A stretch of 44,084 nucleotides of DNA from Vicinamibacterales bacterium. Its GTDB lineage: Bacteria > Acidobacteriota > Vicinamibacteria > Vicinamibacterales > UBA2999. Below the pieces are notes generated by a model. It saw only the letters and a list, made by a program, of their open reading frames with translations, was not told where the DNA came from and searched no databases. The DNA lies in the NCBI GenBank assembly GCA_030680175.1, contig JAUXWO010000065.1, positions 1 through 44,084 of the forward strand, in the 5' to 3' direction. A program made the position numbers and the translations under genes. This document shows, piece by piece, positions 1 to 10,575 of the stretch (within the stretch, counting starts at the first letter, position 1; each line of letters starts with the position of its first letter).

Positions 1-389
1 GCCCGCGCCTGGAACTCCACCACGGAGGAGCGGCGCTCAGGCTCAGGTGACGCGGCTGCCGCCGATGCCGCGACTGCGGCCACCGGTGCCGCCGCGGGCG
101 CCGCCGTGGCTGGCTCCGGCGTGGTGGGCTCCGGCTTCGGCGCGGCCGCGCCGGCGGCCTCCTCGACCACGAGGATGGCCTGGCCCGGCTTGACCTTGTC
201 GCCGACCTTGACCTTCAGCTCCTTGACGGTGCCGGCCACGTCGGACGGCACTTCGAGGGTGGCCTTGTCGGTCTCGAGTTCGAGGACGGCCTGATCGACC
301 GTGAGGGTGTCGCCGACCTTCACCAGCACCGCCAGCACATCGCCGGCGGCGACGCCGTCACCAAGATTGGGAAGGATGAACTCTTTCAT
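1..389 (-). CDS. aceF: Dihydrolipoamide acetyltransferase (PDH E2), N-terminal part
   Basis: This is the E2 acyl-transfer subunit of pyruvate dehydrogenase, seen only as its first ~129 codons; the gene runs out of the window at position 1. Residues 1-75 form a lipoyl domain with the typical LETDKA motif, whose lysine carries lipoate. A long Ala/Pro linker rich in [16 protein letters not shown]-type sequence follows and would lead to the E1/E3-binding and catalytic domains outside the window. The ATG at 389 fits the family N-terminus ([13 protein letters not shown]). It lies 112 bp downstream of the E1 stop on the same strand, so it is probably co-transcribed with aceE. Confidence 0.9.
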   Translation of the reverse strand, partial: MKEFILPNLGDGVAAGDVLAVLVKVGDTLTVDQAVLELETDKATLEVPSDVAGTVKELKVKVGDKVKPGQAILVVEEAAGAAAPKPEPTTPEPATAAPAAAPVAAVAASAAAASPEPERRSSVVEFQAR

Positions 390-421
390 GCGTCTCCGCT
401 ACTCGCTATTCGCCTGCCCCG

Positions 422-447
422 CCGCCGCGCCCGGGGGCGCGCGGCGG
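422..447 (-). terminator. GC hairpin between aceE and aceF
   Basis: A perfect 9-bp GC stem (422-430 with 439-447) and an 8-nt loop lie between the aceE stop and the aceF start. No T-run follows on the minus strand, so it may be an attenuator, a processing site or simply GC-rich sequence rather than a classical terminator. Confidence 0.3.
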
Positions 448-471
448 GTGTGTGTCTTCGGAAGGTGGGTG

Positions 472-492
472 CACCGTCCACCGTTCACCGTC
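472..492. repeat. Short heptamer array (CACCGTY, 3 units)
   Basis: Three consecutive heptamers CACCGTC, CACCGTT and CACCGTC lie just downstream of the aceE stop. Two further 7-nt words (GCTACTC, GCTATTC) occur at 398-411, on the aceF side of the same gap. Taken alone it is weak; it is listed because heptamer arrays recur at other junctions in the window. Confidence 0.45.
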
Positions 493-501
493 CACCCGTC
501 C

Positions 502-3180
<2,679 letters not shown>

Positions 3181-3222
3181 GGCCGGAGCAGACCTTTCTT
3201 CTGTCGTGTTCCCAAACCTGTC

Positions 3223-3229
3223 TATTCTA
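3223..3229. promoter_or_regulatory. Candidate shared divergent -10 (TATTCTA) between aceE and UDG
   Basis: TATTCT on the plus strand (3223-3228) and TAGAAT on the minus strand (3229-3224) overlap with an offset of one base. Transcription would start about 18 bp apart in the two directions: near 3217 for aceE (leader ~37 nt) and near 3235 for the glycosylase (leader ~39 nt). No clear -35 was seen. Confidence 0.4.
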
Positions 3230-3273
3230 GTGGAGGTTGCGCGAAAGGACCACCCCACCTGAGGTGCACAACA

Positions 3274-4290
3274 TTGCCCGGAACCTCCGCCCAGCTCGAC
3301 GGCGTCCGCACCGCGATCACCACCTGTGAACGGTGTCCCCGCCTCCGTGTCTACTGCGCGCGGATCGCACGCGAGAAGCGCGCCGCCTACCGCGGGGACA
3401 CCTATTGGGGCCGCCCGGTCCCGGGATTCGGCGACCCGCAGGCCCGTGTCCTCATCCTGGGGTTGGCCCCGGCCGCGCACGGCGCCAACCGCACCGGGCG
3501 CGTCTTCACGGGCGATGGCGTGGGCGGGTCGGGGGACTTCCTCATGGCGGCCCTCCACCGCGCGGGCCTTGCCAGCATCCCCACCTCGCAGCGGGCCGAC
3601 GATGGGTTGCGGCTGACGGACGTGTACATCGCGGCCGCCGTGCGGTGCGCGCCGCCGGACAACAAGCCGACGCCCGACGAAGTGACGACGTGCCTCGACC
3701 ACCTCGAGGCGGAGCTCGCGGCGCTGCCACGGCTGCAGATGGTCGTGGCCCTCGGCGGGATCGCATGGAATGCCTGGTTCCAGTTGCTGGCGCGGCGCGG
3801 GATCACGCCGCGGCCGAAGCCCGCCTTCGCGCATGGCGCAGAGTGGCGCTGGAATCCCGCGGATGGCCCGGGCACCGTGAGCACCGTGAGCACCGTGGGC
3901 ACCGCGAGCACCGTGGGCACCGTGGGCACCCCGGGCACCGTGGGCACCCTGGGCACCGTGAGCACCGTGAGCACCCCGGGCACCGTGAGCACCGTGGGCA
4001 CCGTGAGCACCCCGGGCACCGTGAGCACCGTGAGCACCGTGGGCACCGTGGGCACCCCGGGCACCCCGGGCACCGTGAGCACCCCGGGCACCCCGGGCAC
4101 CGTGAGCACCCCGGGCACCGCGGGCACCCTGGGCACCGTGAGCACCCCGGGCACCCTGACTCTGCTAGGCTGCTACCACCCCTCCCGCCAGAACACGAGC
4201 ACGGGACGCGTGACGCCGCCGATGTACGACGCGATCTTCGGTGACCTGCTCTCGGCGGCCATCCCGGCCCCCAGGCGCCGAAGGCGATAG
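3274..4290 (+). CDS. Uracil-DNA glycosylase, family 5 (UdgB-like), with internal repeat insert
   Basis: The product excises uracil and related damaged bases from DNA. Family motifs are in order: CERCPRL near the N-terminus (iron-sulfur cysteines), [42 protein letters not shown] (active-site loop), [14 protein letters not shown], and [16 protein letters not shown] near the C-terminus. No ATG is in frame at the right place. TTG at 3274 is chosen because GAGGTG sits 7 nt upstream (3261-3266) and it gives the short N-terminus expected before the first cysteines (338 aa). Between the HGAEW and LLGCYHPS motifs lies a 96-residue insert made of 32 tripeptides ([18 protein letters not shown]), encoded by the minisatellite at 3871-4158. 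Normal family members have only a short linker there. Confidence 0.9.
   Translation: MPGTSAQLDGVRTAITTCERCPRLRVYCARIAREKRAAYRGDTYWGRPVPGFGDPQARVLILGLAPAAHGANRTGRVFTGDGVGGSGDFLMAALHRAGLASIPTSQRADDGLRLTDVYIAAAVRCAPPDNKPTPDEVTTCLDHLEAELAALPRLQMVVALGGIAWNAWFQLLARRGITPRPKPAFAHGAEWRWNPADGPGTVSTVSTVGTASTVGTVGTPGTVGTLGTVSTVSTPGTVSTVGTVSTPGTVSTVSTVGTVGTPGTPGTVSTPGTPGTVSTPGTAGTLGTVSTPGTLTLLGCYHPSRQNTSTGRVTPPMYDAIFGDLLSAAIPAPRRRRR
3871..4158 (+). repeat. In-frame 9-bp minisatellite, 32 units
   Basis: There are exactly 32 consecutive 9-mers of the form RGCACCNNG (mainly GGCACCGTG, AGCACCGTG, GGCACCCCG and AGCACCCCG; rarer CTG and GCG endings). Variation is limited to base 1 and bases 7-8. Every unit is in register with the glycosylase frame, so copy-number change adds or removes tripeptides without a frameshift. 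The array stays open in other frames and on the other strand. Confidence 0.97.
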
Positions 4291-4325
4291 GGCGCCGGCC
4301 GCGGCGCCGCGCTGACGCGCGTCAG
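4291..4325. terminator. GC palindromes between convergent UDG and GT2 genes
   Basis: The 31-bp gap between the two stop codons holds a GGCGCC-flanked GC hairpin (4291-4308), followed by a perfect 14-bp palindrome CTGACGCGCGTCAG (4312-4325) that overlaps the GT2 stop codon. There is no T-run. It could serve as a bidirectional stop signal. Confidence 0.35.
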
Positions 4326-5140
4326 TCGTACTCGCCGCGCCACTCGCGCCAGCGGATGGCGGCGAGGTCGCCCAGCATCGACGCGCCGTCACGAACGCGG
4401 CGCACGGAGCTGCCCTCGCGGTACTCGCACGTCACCGGCACCTCGACGATGCGGCCGCCCCGGCGGCGGACGAGGCGGAGCACCTCGACGTCGAAGCCGA
4501 AGCGGTCGCTCCGCTGCCGCGGGAAGATGGCCCGCGCGAGATCGCCGCGGAAGGCCTTGAACCCGCACTGGGTGTCGGCCACGCCGGGCAACGCCGCGCG
4601 CTGCACGATCCAGTTGAAGACCCGTCCGAGGCTCATCCGCATCCGCTGCGGCGCCCCGATCACCCGCGACTCCGGATGCGCGCGTGACGCGATGGCGGCG
4701 TCCGCGCCCGCTCGGAGCACCTCGAGGAACCGGTCCGTGTCCTCGATGGGCAGCGACAGGTCGGCATCGGCAAAGAGCACGTACTCGCCGCGCGACGCGC
4801 CCATGCCGCGGCGCACCGAGTAGCCCTTCCCGCGGTTGACGCCGTTGTCGAGGACCCGCACATCGGGCCGCCCCCCCGCGACGGCCTCGACGGCCGCCGC
4901 CGCGCCGGGACGCCCGCCATCGAGCACGAGGATCAGTTCCGACCGGTACGGCCGGCTGTCGAGATGCCGAAGGATGCGGGTTACGCTGGCGCCGAGGCGC
5001 TCGGCCTCGTCGAAGGCGGGCACGATGACGCTCAGCACGGGCGGGGCCGCATCGGCCGGGTGGCCGCCTGTTCCCTGCGGCGGGTCGGATGTGGTGTGCA
5101 CGGCGGGCGGCCCCGCGGCGGACGGCCGCGGAGGCGTCAT
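4322..5140 (-). CDS. GT2 family glycosyltransferase (dolichyl-phosphate glucosyltransferase-like)
   Basis: This 272-residue GT-A fold enzyme probably transfers a sugar from a nucleotide sugar to a lipid carrier or polysaccharide. Visible motifs are VLSVIVPAFDEAERL (start of the nucleotide-binding fold, ~35-50), NRGKGYSVRRGM, LFADADLSLP (DAD metal/nucleotide motif), a DTQCGFKAFR segment, and FGFDVEVLRLVRRRGGRIVEVPV. These are characteristic of the ALG5/DPM1-like GT2 subgroup. The start is uncertain: the ATG at 5140 lies inside a TATAAT sequence, and a GTG at 5101 would still precede the catalytic domain. It is divergent from a multi-spanning membrane protein, a common partnership in surface glycan synthesis. 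Confidence 0.85.
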   Translation of the reverse strand: MTPPRPSAAGPPAVHTTSDPPQGTGGHPADAAPPVLSVIVPAFDEAERLGASVTRILRHLDSRPYRSELILVLDGGRPGAAAAVEAVAGGRPDVRVLDNGVNRGKGYSVRRGMGASRGEYVLFADADLSLPIEDTDRFLEVLRAGADAAIASRAHPESRVIGAPQRMRMSLGRVFNWIVQRAALPGVADTQCGFKAFRGDLARAIFPRQRSDRFGFDVEVLRLVRRRGGRIVEVPVTCEYREGSSVRRVRDGASMLGDLAAIRWREWRGEYD

Positions 5141-5146
5141 TATAAT
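5139..5146. promoter_or_regulatory. Palindromic ATTATAAT, candidate divergent -10
   Basis: The self-complementary ATTATAAT reads TATAAT on both strands (5141-5146 plus; 5144-5139 minus). On the plus strand it is followed by exactly 6 nt and the TTG start at 5153. On the minus strand it overlaps the annotated GT2 ATG, which suggests that GT2 may really start downstream. Confidence 0.45.
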
Positions 5147-5152
5147 GGAGCG

Positions 5153-6550
5153 TTGACGGCCGACTCCCTTCCCGTGCCGGTGCCGGCTCCCCTCGCGTGG
5201 GCGTACCGCCATCGCGCGCCGCTGCTGCTCGCGCTGCTCGGCGCCTACACCCTCACCATCCGCGTGTGGGACATCCACCAGCACTTCTGGATGTACGGCG
5301 ACCAGATGCGCGACTGGCTGATCGCGACCGGACCGATGCGGGAGCTGCCGCTGACCGGCACGCCAAGCACGGCGGGCGGGACGTCGCTCGGCCCCGCCTT
5401 CTACTGGACGCTCTGGATCATCGCCGCGGTGGCCGGCCCGTGGTTCGACTACCTGCCGCACGCGGGCGGTCTCGGGCTGTCGTTCCTGCAGTCGGCGGCC
5501 GACGTCCTGCTCGCGTTTGCGATCTGGCGCCGCACGGGATCGATCGCGATCGCCCTCACGGCCGTCCTGATCGCCGCCAGTTCGCCGCACGATCTCGCGA
5601 TCTCGGCCACCATCTGGAATCCCGTGCTGTCGGTCGCCTTCGCCAAGACCGCCGTGGCGCTGCTGCTCGTCTACGGCCGCGGCCCATCGCCCTGGACGAT
5701 GGCCGTCGTCGCGGCGATGGCGTGGCTGGCGGTGCAGGCGCATTCGGGGGGGCTCTTCGTGGCCCTGGCCTGCTTTCTGTGGTTCGTCGCCCGCGACCTG
5801 GCCGCCCGCCGCTACCGCGACGCGGCGGCAACGGCCTTCGGGCTGCAGATGGTGGTGCTGGTGCTGCAGATCCCCTTCCTGCTCCACCTGCTGGGCGGTT
5901 CGGCCGGCAACGCCGCGCCCACCGCCATCCTCCAGGCCGTGGGCCAGGCCGGCCAGGAGAACGTCGTCAGCCTGTCGCGCAGCGTGCAGGCCGTGGGCGG
6001 CGCGCTTGATGTGCTCGTCAACCAGCCGTGGTCGATCACGTGGTTCCCCACCCTCCTGCTCGGCGCCTCGGCCATCGTCGCCGTGCGCTACCGGCGCGAG
6101 GCGGACATCGTGTTCGCGACGGCGCTGCCGATCGTCCTCGCGATGGCGGCCTTCAGCTCCTGGACGCGGCCGTTCGACAGCTACTGGTTCCTGCCGCTCG
6201 TGCCATCGGCCTCGCTGCTGCTCGTCCTCGCGATCGCGGCGCCCGTCCGGGGGCGCGCGGCGACGGTCGTGCCCGTGTTGTGCCTGACGGCGATCCTCGC
6301 GCTGCAGCCCGCGCGGATTGCGCGCTCGCACGAGTTCCTGCGGCTGCCCGCATACGGGGCGCTCGTGCAGGGCTCGCGTCAGATTGCGAAGTACGGCCAG
6401 CCGATCGCGCGCATCGAGGCGCCGTTCGTCGATCCGGAGATCGATCGCGAAGTGCTGTACCGATTGCTTGGCGGGACGCTGCACCCCGAGTCGGGGCTGA
6501 TCGCCACCATCAACCCGGATGGCAGCGTCGCGTATCGGAAGGAGCGGTGA
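5153..6550 (+). CDS. Multi-spanning membrane protein, GT-C/family 39 glycosyltransferase-like
   Basis: The 465-residue protein has many hydrophobic segments (for example around PLLLALLGAYTLTI, FLQSAADVLLAFAI, IVLAMAAFSSW and SASLLLVLAIAAPV). An early soluble loop with HQHFWMYGDQMRDW precedes GTSLGPAFYWTLW. This resembles the ArnT/PMT-like GT-C fold, which moves sugars from lipid carriers, but no decisive catalytic motif can be named. TTG at 5153 is used (GGAG just upstream, and TATAAT exactly 6 nt before); GTG at 5174 or 5180 are alternatives. It is divergent from the GT2 gene and probably works with it in cell-surface glycan assembly. Confidence 0.7.
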   Translation: MTADSLPVPVPAPLAWAYRHRAPLLLALLGAYTLTIRVWDIHQHFWMYGDQMRDWLIATGPMRELPLTGTPSTAGGTSLGPAFYWTLWIIAAVAGPWFDYLPHAGGLGLSFLQSAADVLLAFAIWRRTGSIAIALTAVLIAASSPHDLAISATIWNPVLSVAFAKTAVALLLVYGRGPSPWTMAVVAAMAWLAVQAHSGGLFVALACFLWFVARDLAARRYRDAAATAFGLQMVVLVLQIPFLLHLLGGSAGNAAPTAILQAVGQAGQENVVSLSRSVQAVGGALDVLVNQPWSITWFPTLLLGASAIVAVRYRREADIVFATALPIVLAMAAFSSWTRPFDSYWFLPLVPSASLLLVLAIAAPVRGRAATVVPVLCLTAILALQPARIARSHEFLRLPAYGALVQGSRQIAKYGQPIARIEAPFVDPEIDREVLYRLLGGTLHPESGLIATINPDGSVAYRKER

Positions 6551-6555
6551 GCGGG

Positions 6556-6588
6556 CCGGCGGATCCGTCGGTGTGACGAATCCGCCGG
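6556..6588. terminator. Bidirectional hairpin between convergent genes
   Basis: The stem CCGGCGGAT/ATCCGCCGG (9 bp) is extended by CGTC/GACG after one mismatch, with a 5-nt loop. It sits between the stop codons of the GT-C-like gene and the cytochrome c'-like gene, the expected place for a shared terminator. No T-run is present. Confidence 0.55.
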
Positions 6589-6598
6589 TGTCGTCGTG

Positions 6599-7048
6599 CT
6601 AGCTTCCCGGCTTGATGCGGTACGAGCCGTCTTCGGCCTTGTCGCGGTAGGCCGTGTGGCAGCTGGCGCAGGAGCCCTGGAGCTGCTTGGCCGATGCCTG
6701 CGCGCCTTCCCAGTTGGCCGCCTTCACATGCCCGTCGATGGCGGCCACCGCGGCGCGGGCCTCGGCGGCCCAGCCGGCGGCGTCTTCCTTGTTGCGGCCC
6801 TTCCAGAACGTCTCCGTCTCGGCGAACGCCTGCGCCAGCACCGCGGTCTGCTGGGCCGCCATCTCAGCCGAACTCGCCTCGAGCGCCTTGCGCAGGCCGC
6901 CGAATGCCGGGCCGGTACGCTTCATCACGGCGTCGAAGTCCGCCTCGCTCATGCCCTGCCGGGCGTGCACCTCGACCGGGGCCATCCCGGCCCCCACCAG
7001 CGCGATTCCAAGGGCCATCGCCCCCAGCACTACTGCAATCCGCCGCAT
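6599..7048 (-). CDS. Cytochrome c'-like protein, exported
   Basis: The 149-residue protein has a signal peptide (MRRIAVVLGAMALGIALVGAG, cleavage probably after VHA near 29). A helical domain follows, and a single haem c motif lies near the C-terminus: C127, C130, H131 (CASCH). One C-terminal CXXCH after a four-helix-like region is the layout of cytochrome c' / c-556 proteins, which bind one haem in the periplasm and act in electron transfer or NO handling. The ATG at 7048 is preceded by a strong ribosome site (AGGAGGAAC). It is a stand-alone gene, divergent from the exported protein at 7235. Confidence 0.85.
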   Translation of the reverse strand: MRRIAVVLGAMALGIALVGAGMAPVEVHARQGMSEADFDAVMKRTGPAFGGLRKALEASSAEMAAQQTAVLAQAFAETETFWKGRNKEDAAGWAAEARAAVAAIDGHVKAANWEGAQASAKQLQGSCASCHTAYRDKAEDGSYRIKPGS

Positions 7049-7198
7049 ATGTTCCTCCTCACCTGAGCCGCCGGAGGCCAGCGCCGGGCGCGATGCGCCG
7101 GCCACGGACCGATCTGCCACTACGCGCCGTATCGTGCCTCAAAGCCCCCCGTGGGTAAAGCGCCAATTCCAGGGGGCGCCAGCCGCCTGTACGGCAGG

Positions 7199-7204
7199 TA
7201 GAAT
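7199..7204 (+). promoter_or_regulatory. Candidate -10 TAGAAT upstream of the exported protein gene
   Basis: TAGAAT lies 30 nt before the ATG at 7235. With a start about 7 nt downstream, it gives a ~24-nt leader that contains the AGGAGA ribosome site. No convincing -35 was seen. Confidence 0.4.
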
Positions 7205-7234
7205 GGGAACGGTTCCCCGACCAGGAGACGATCG

Positions 7235-8209
7235 ATGAAGACGAAGACGATGCTGCGGACTCTGACCGTCGCGGCGATGGCCGTGGCCCTCGTGGCGCCC
7301 CTCGCGGCCGACGTGAAGACGCGCGAGCGGACGCAGGTGAAGTTCGAAGGGTTCATGGGCGGTCTCATGAACCGGATGAGCGGGCAGGGCGCCGACGGCC
7401 TCACCTCGACGGTCGCCGTGCGCGGCAGCCGCAAGTCATCGATGAACGACCGCACGGGCCAGATCATCGACCTCGCCGAAGAGAAGGTCTACGAGATCGA
7501 CGTGCGCCGGAAGGAGTACCGCGTCACCACGTTCGAGGAGATGCGCGAGCGCCTGCGCAAGGCTCAGGAGGATGCGGAGCAGCAGGCGAAGGACATGCCG
7601 GCCGAGGACCGCGAGGACCTCGAGGAGGCCGGCAAGGAGATCGAGATCGACTTCGACGTGAAGGAGACCGGCGCCACCAAGTCCATCGCCGGACACAGCG
7701 CGCGCCAGGTGATCATCACGGTGACGATGCGCGAGAAGGACCGGACGATCGAGGAGAGCGGCGGCATGGTGATGACAACCGACACCTGGCTCGGGCCGGT
7801 CGTCCCCGCCCTCGACGAGATCCGCGCGTTCGACATGAAGTACTTCACGGCGGTGTACGGCGACGTGCTGCCGTCGCTCGCGCAGATGGGCGCGCTGGCC
7901 GCGATGTATCCCGGGCTGCAGCAGCTCATGGCCCGCGCGCAGGACGAGGGCGGCAAGCTCGAGGGCACCCCGCTCGCGTCGACGATGACGATCGAGACGG
8001 TGCGGAGCGCGGAGGCCATGGCGGCACAGCCGGCGCAGGGCGGCGGTGGCGGTCTGAGCGGACGGCTGGCCCGGCGGATCGCCGGCAACCGCGGCGCGGC
8101 CACCCCGCGCTCGACGCTCGTGACGTCCACGCACGAGCTGCTGTCGGTCGACACGAGCGCGGCCGAGGCGGATGTCGCGATTCCGGTGGGGTTCAAGGAG
8201 AGAAAATAA
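7235..8209 (+). CDS. Exported protein of unknown function
   Basis: The 324-residue protein begins with a clear signal peptide (MKTKTMLRTLTVAAMAVALVAPLAA). The mature part has a beta-rich start (KTRERTQVKFEGFMG), a segment about a DLAEEKVYEIDVRRKEY element, then an acidic helical stretch (~110-145) likely to form a coiled coil. An IAGHSARQVIITVTM strand and a Gly/Ala-rich region near 270-295 follow. The pattern 'protein is recorded in a residue-converting assay-like segment' cannot be assigned; it loosely recalls DUF4412-type proteins, but this is a guess. The ribosome site AGGAGA precedes the ATG. The last 17 bp overlap the 3' end of the convergent phosphodiesterase gene. Confidence 0.8.
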   Translation: MKTKTMLRTLTVAAMAVALVAPLAADVKTRERTQVKFEGFMGGLMNRMSGQGADGLTSTVAVRGSRKSSMNDRTGQIIDLAEEKVYEIDVRRKEYRVTTFEEMRERLRKAQEDAEQQAKDMPAEDREDLEEAGKEIEIDFDVKETGATKSIAGHSARQVIITVTMREKDRTIEESGGMVMTTDTWLGPVVPALDEIRAFDMKYFTAVYGDVLPSLAQMGALAAMYPGLQQLMARAQDEGGKLEGTPLASTMTIETVRSAEAMAAQPAQGGGGGLSGRLARRIAGNRGAATPRSTLVTSTHELLSVDTSAAEADVAIPVGFKERK

Positions 8210-9038
8210 GGGCGAACGCGTCCCGCGCGGGCACGATCAGGTCCGGCCGATCCGTGATGAGGCCATCCACGCCCCACCCCAGCAGGCGCGCGGCATCGTC
8301 GGGCCGATCGACGACCCATACCTGCACCACGCATCCCTCGCGGTGCACCTGCCGCACGAATCCGGCCGACACGATGCGCAGGCGCCCCGAGCGTTCCGGC
8401 ACCTGAAACGCCCGGTACGCGGTGGCGGGCGGGGCCGGCCAGCGGGTCCAGGAGCGGTACAGGGTCCACTGCACTTCGCGCGCCGAGGCAGAACTCACGA
8501 TGGCGGGGTCCGCCGCGCGCAGCGCGGCCACCGTCGGGACGTGGAACGACCCGACGCACACGCGGTCCACGGCATCCGCGCGACGGACGACGCGCGCCAC
8601 GGCCTCGGCCAGCGCGGGGCCGCCCAGCTTCATCTCGATGATCACCCGCGCCTCGGGGTGGCTGGTCAGCACCTGCTCGAGTGCCGGCACGCCCACGCCC
8701 CGTCCCCGCCACGGCGCGCCGGCGGCGGCGTCGAAGCGGTATCCGGCGTCGACGCGCGCCAGTTCCGCGGCGGTCCGGCCGGCGACCGGTCCGGTGGCGT
8801 CGGTCGTGCGATCGAGTGTGGGGTCGTGGATGACGACAGGGACGCCGTCGGCCGACAGGTGCACGTCGCACTCGAAGCCGTCGGCGCCGGCCGCGAGGCC
8901 GCGCGCGAATGCAGCGAGGGTATTCTCGGGCGCGAGCCCCGCGCCACCGCGATGGGCGAAGACGAGGGGCCGCGAGGTCCGGAACACCGGCGGCAGGTCC
9001 GGACCGCAACGTGGGCGCACCGCGTCATAATAGGTCAT
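8193..9038 (-). CDS. Glycerophosphodiester phosphodiesterase family protein
   Basis: The enzyme hydrolyses glycerophosphodiesters from phospholipid turnover to glycerol-3-phosphate and an alcohol. The family core is clear: [17 protein letters not shown] (catalytic His-Arg), [26 protein letters not shown] (metal-binding Glu/Asp and second His), IIEMKLGG, and near the end [27 protein letters not shown]. No signal peptide is seen, so it is probably cytoplasmic. The ATG at 9038 interlocks with the ATG of the divergent MoxR gene. A GTG at 9020 lies exactly 6 nt after a TATTAT and may be the true start (275 instead of 281 aa). The 3' end overlaps its convergent neighbour by 17 bp. Confidence 0.92.
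   Translation of the reverse strand: MTYYDAVRPRCGPDLPPVFRTSRPLVFAHRGGAGLAPENTLAAFARGLAAGADGFECDVHLSADGVPVVIHDPTLDRTTDATGPVAGRTAAELARVDAGYRFDAAAGAPWRGRGVGVPALEQVLTSHPEARVIIEMKLGGPALAEAVARVVRRADAVDRVCVGSFHVPTVAALRAADPAIVSSASAREVQWTLYRSWTRWPAPPATAYRAFQVPERSGRLRIVSAGFVRQVHREGCVVQVWVVDRPDDAARLLGWGVDGLITDRPDLIVPARDAFALIFSP
9026..9032. promoter_or_regulatory. Overlapping divergent -10 elements (CATAATA)
   Basis: CATAAT on the plus strand (9026-9031) is followed by 5 nt and the MoxR ATG at 9037. TATTAT on the minus strand (9032-9027) is followed by 6 nt and a GTG at 9020 in the phosphodiesterase frame. Both messages would be leaderless or nearly so, with starts about 17 bp apart. Confidence 0.45.
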
Positions 9039-10569
9039 GACCTCGCACGCGCGTCCCCAGACCCTTGGCGCCCTGAAATCGGCCATCGCCCGCGGCGACT
9101 ACACCCCGCGGCGCGTCAAGGATGAAGTCCGTCACAACCTGATCGCCCGGCTGCGCCAGGGCGCCCCGCTCTTCCCCGGCGTGATCGGCTACGACGACAC
9201 GGTCGTCCCGCAGATCGTCAACGCGATTCTCGCCCGCCAGCACTTCATCCTGCTCGGGCTTCGCGGCCAGGCCAAGACGCGCCTGCTGCGCGCGCTGACC
9301 TCACTCCTCGACGAGGCCCTGCCGGTCATCCCCGGCAGCGAAATCAACGACGACCCGCTGGCGCCGCTCTCGGCCGCGGGGCGGGCGCGGGTGGCGGCGG
9401 AAGGCGACGACCTGCCGATCGCGTGGCTGCCGCGCGAGGCGCGCTACGTCGAGAAGCTCGCCACGCCGGACGTGACGATGGCCGACATGATCGGCGACAT
9501 CGACCCGATCAAGGCCGCCCGCACGGGCCTGGCGCTCGGCAGCGAACTGACGATGCACTTCGGGCTGCTGCCGCGCGCCAACCGCGGCCTGTTCGCGATC
9601 AACGAACTGCCCGACCTCGCCGGCAAGATTCAGGTGGGCCTGTTCAACATCCTCCAGGAGGGGGATGTGCAGATCAAGGGCTACCCGGTGCGGCTGCCGC
9701 TCGACGTCATGATGGTCTTCACCGCCAACCCCGAGGACTACACGGCGCGCGGGAAGATCATCACGCCGCTCAAGGACCGCATCGGCGCCGAGATCCGCAC
9801 GCACTACATGGCGAGCCGGGCCGACGCGATGGCGATCACGGCGCAGGAGGCGTGGCTCGATCGCGGCGTGCCGCTCGAGGTCCCCGCCTTCGTCCGCGAG
9901 ATCGTCGAGGAGGTGGCGTTCCAGGCGCGCGGCGCGCGCGCCGTGGACAAACGGTCCGGCGTGAGCCAGCGCATGCCCATCAGTGTGCTGGAAACCGTCG
10001 CGTCGAACGCGGAGCGCCGGGGCTTTCTCACGGCCGAATCCCCCGCCGTTGCCCGCGTCACCGACGTCTACGCCGCCCTCCCCGCCATCGTCGGCAAGTT
10101 CGAACTGGAGTATGAGGGCGAACTGAAGGGCGCCGACGCGGTGGCGCGCGGGCTGGTGCAGTCGGCCGTGGCCGCCGTCTTCGACGGCCGGCTGCCCGAC
10201 GCGAATGCCGGCCCGACCGTCGCGTGGTTCGACCAGGGCGGGACGCTGAGCCTGGGCGACACGGTGCCGTCGGCCGACCTCGTGCGCGACGCGGGCCGGG
10301 TGCCGGGGCTCCTCGACCTGGCGCTCGGGGCCGGCGTCGCGCCCGACGCCGCGGCGCCGCACATGGCGGCGGCGATCGACTTCGTCCTCGAGGGCCTGTG
10401 CGCGCAGAAGCGCATCAGCCGGAACGACGAGCGCGGGTACCACGGCGCCGAACCGCTGCGCCGCCCGGCCGCTCCCGCCTCGACACGCCTGCCGGTCCTC
10501 ACCGCCGACGACGACGATGACGAGGAAGGCGCCGGCGGACGCCCGCGGAAGAAGAAGTATTACAACTGA
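9037..10569 (+). CDS. MoxR/magnesium chelatase-like AAA+ ATPase
   Basis: This 510-residue AAA+ protein has a modified Walker A, GLRGQAKT at residues 74-81 (Ala where GKT loops usually have Gly), Walker B-like [11 protein letters not shown], and a sensor-like [24 protein letters not shown]. It ends with an acidic run (DDDDDEE) followed by a basic tail (RPRKKKYYN). Such ATPases usually load or unload metal or cofactors on partner proteins together with a VWA-domain protein, and the next gene encodes one. It resembles the mycobacterial Rv0958 group. Start at 9037 follows CATAAT by 5 nt and has no ribosome site, so a leaderless message is likely. Confidence 0.9.
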   Translation: MTSHARPQTLGALKSAIARGDYTPRRVKDEVRHNLIARLRQGAPLFPGVIGYDDTVVPQIVNAILARQHFILLGLRGQAKTRLLRALTSLLDEALPVIPGSEINDDPLAPLSAAGRARVAAEGDDLPIAWLPREARYVEKLATPDVTMADMIGDIDPIKAARTGLALGSELTMHFGLLPRANRGLFAINELPDLAGKIQVGLFNILQEGDVQIKGYPVRLPLDVMMVFTANPEDYTARGKIITPLKDRIGAEIRTHYMASRADAMAITAQEAWLDRGVPLEVPAFVREIVEEVAFQARGARAVDKRSGVSQRMPISVLETVASNAERRGFLTAESPAVARVTDVYAALPAIVGKFELEYEGELKGADAVARGLVQSAVAAVFDGRLPDANAGPTVAWFDQGGTLSLGDTVPSADLVRDAGRVPGLLDLALGAGVAPDAAAPHMAAAIDFVLEGLCAQKRISRNDERGYHGAEPLRRPAAPASTRLPVLTADDDDDEEGAGGRPRKKKYYN

Positions 10570-10575
10570 CGCGCC

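Noticed and set aside
3227-3235. CTAGTGGAG between aceE and the glycosylase as a solo end of the 107-bp element
   Set aside because: A single 9-nt match without an inverted partner or hairpin is expected by chance often enough in 44 kb, and the bases are better explained as part of a divergent -10.
3871-4158. CRISPR array
   Set aside because: The units are adjacent 9-mers without spacers and are in frame with a gene. The heptamer arrays likewise have no spacers.
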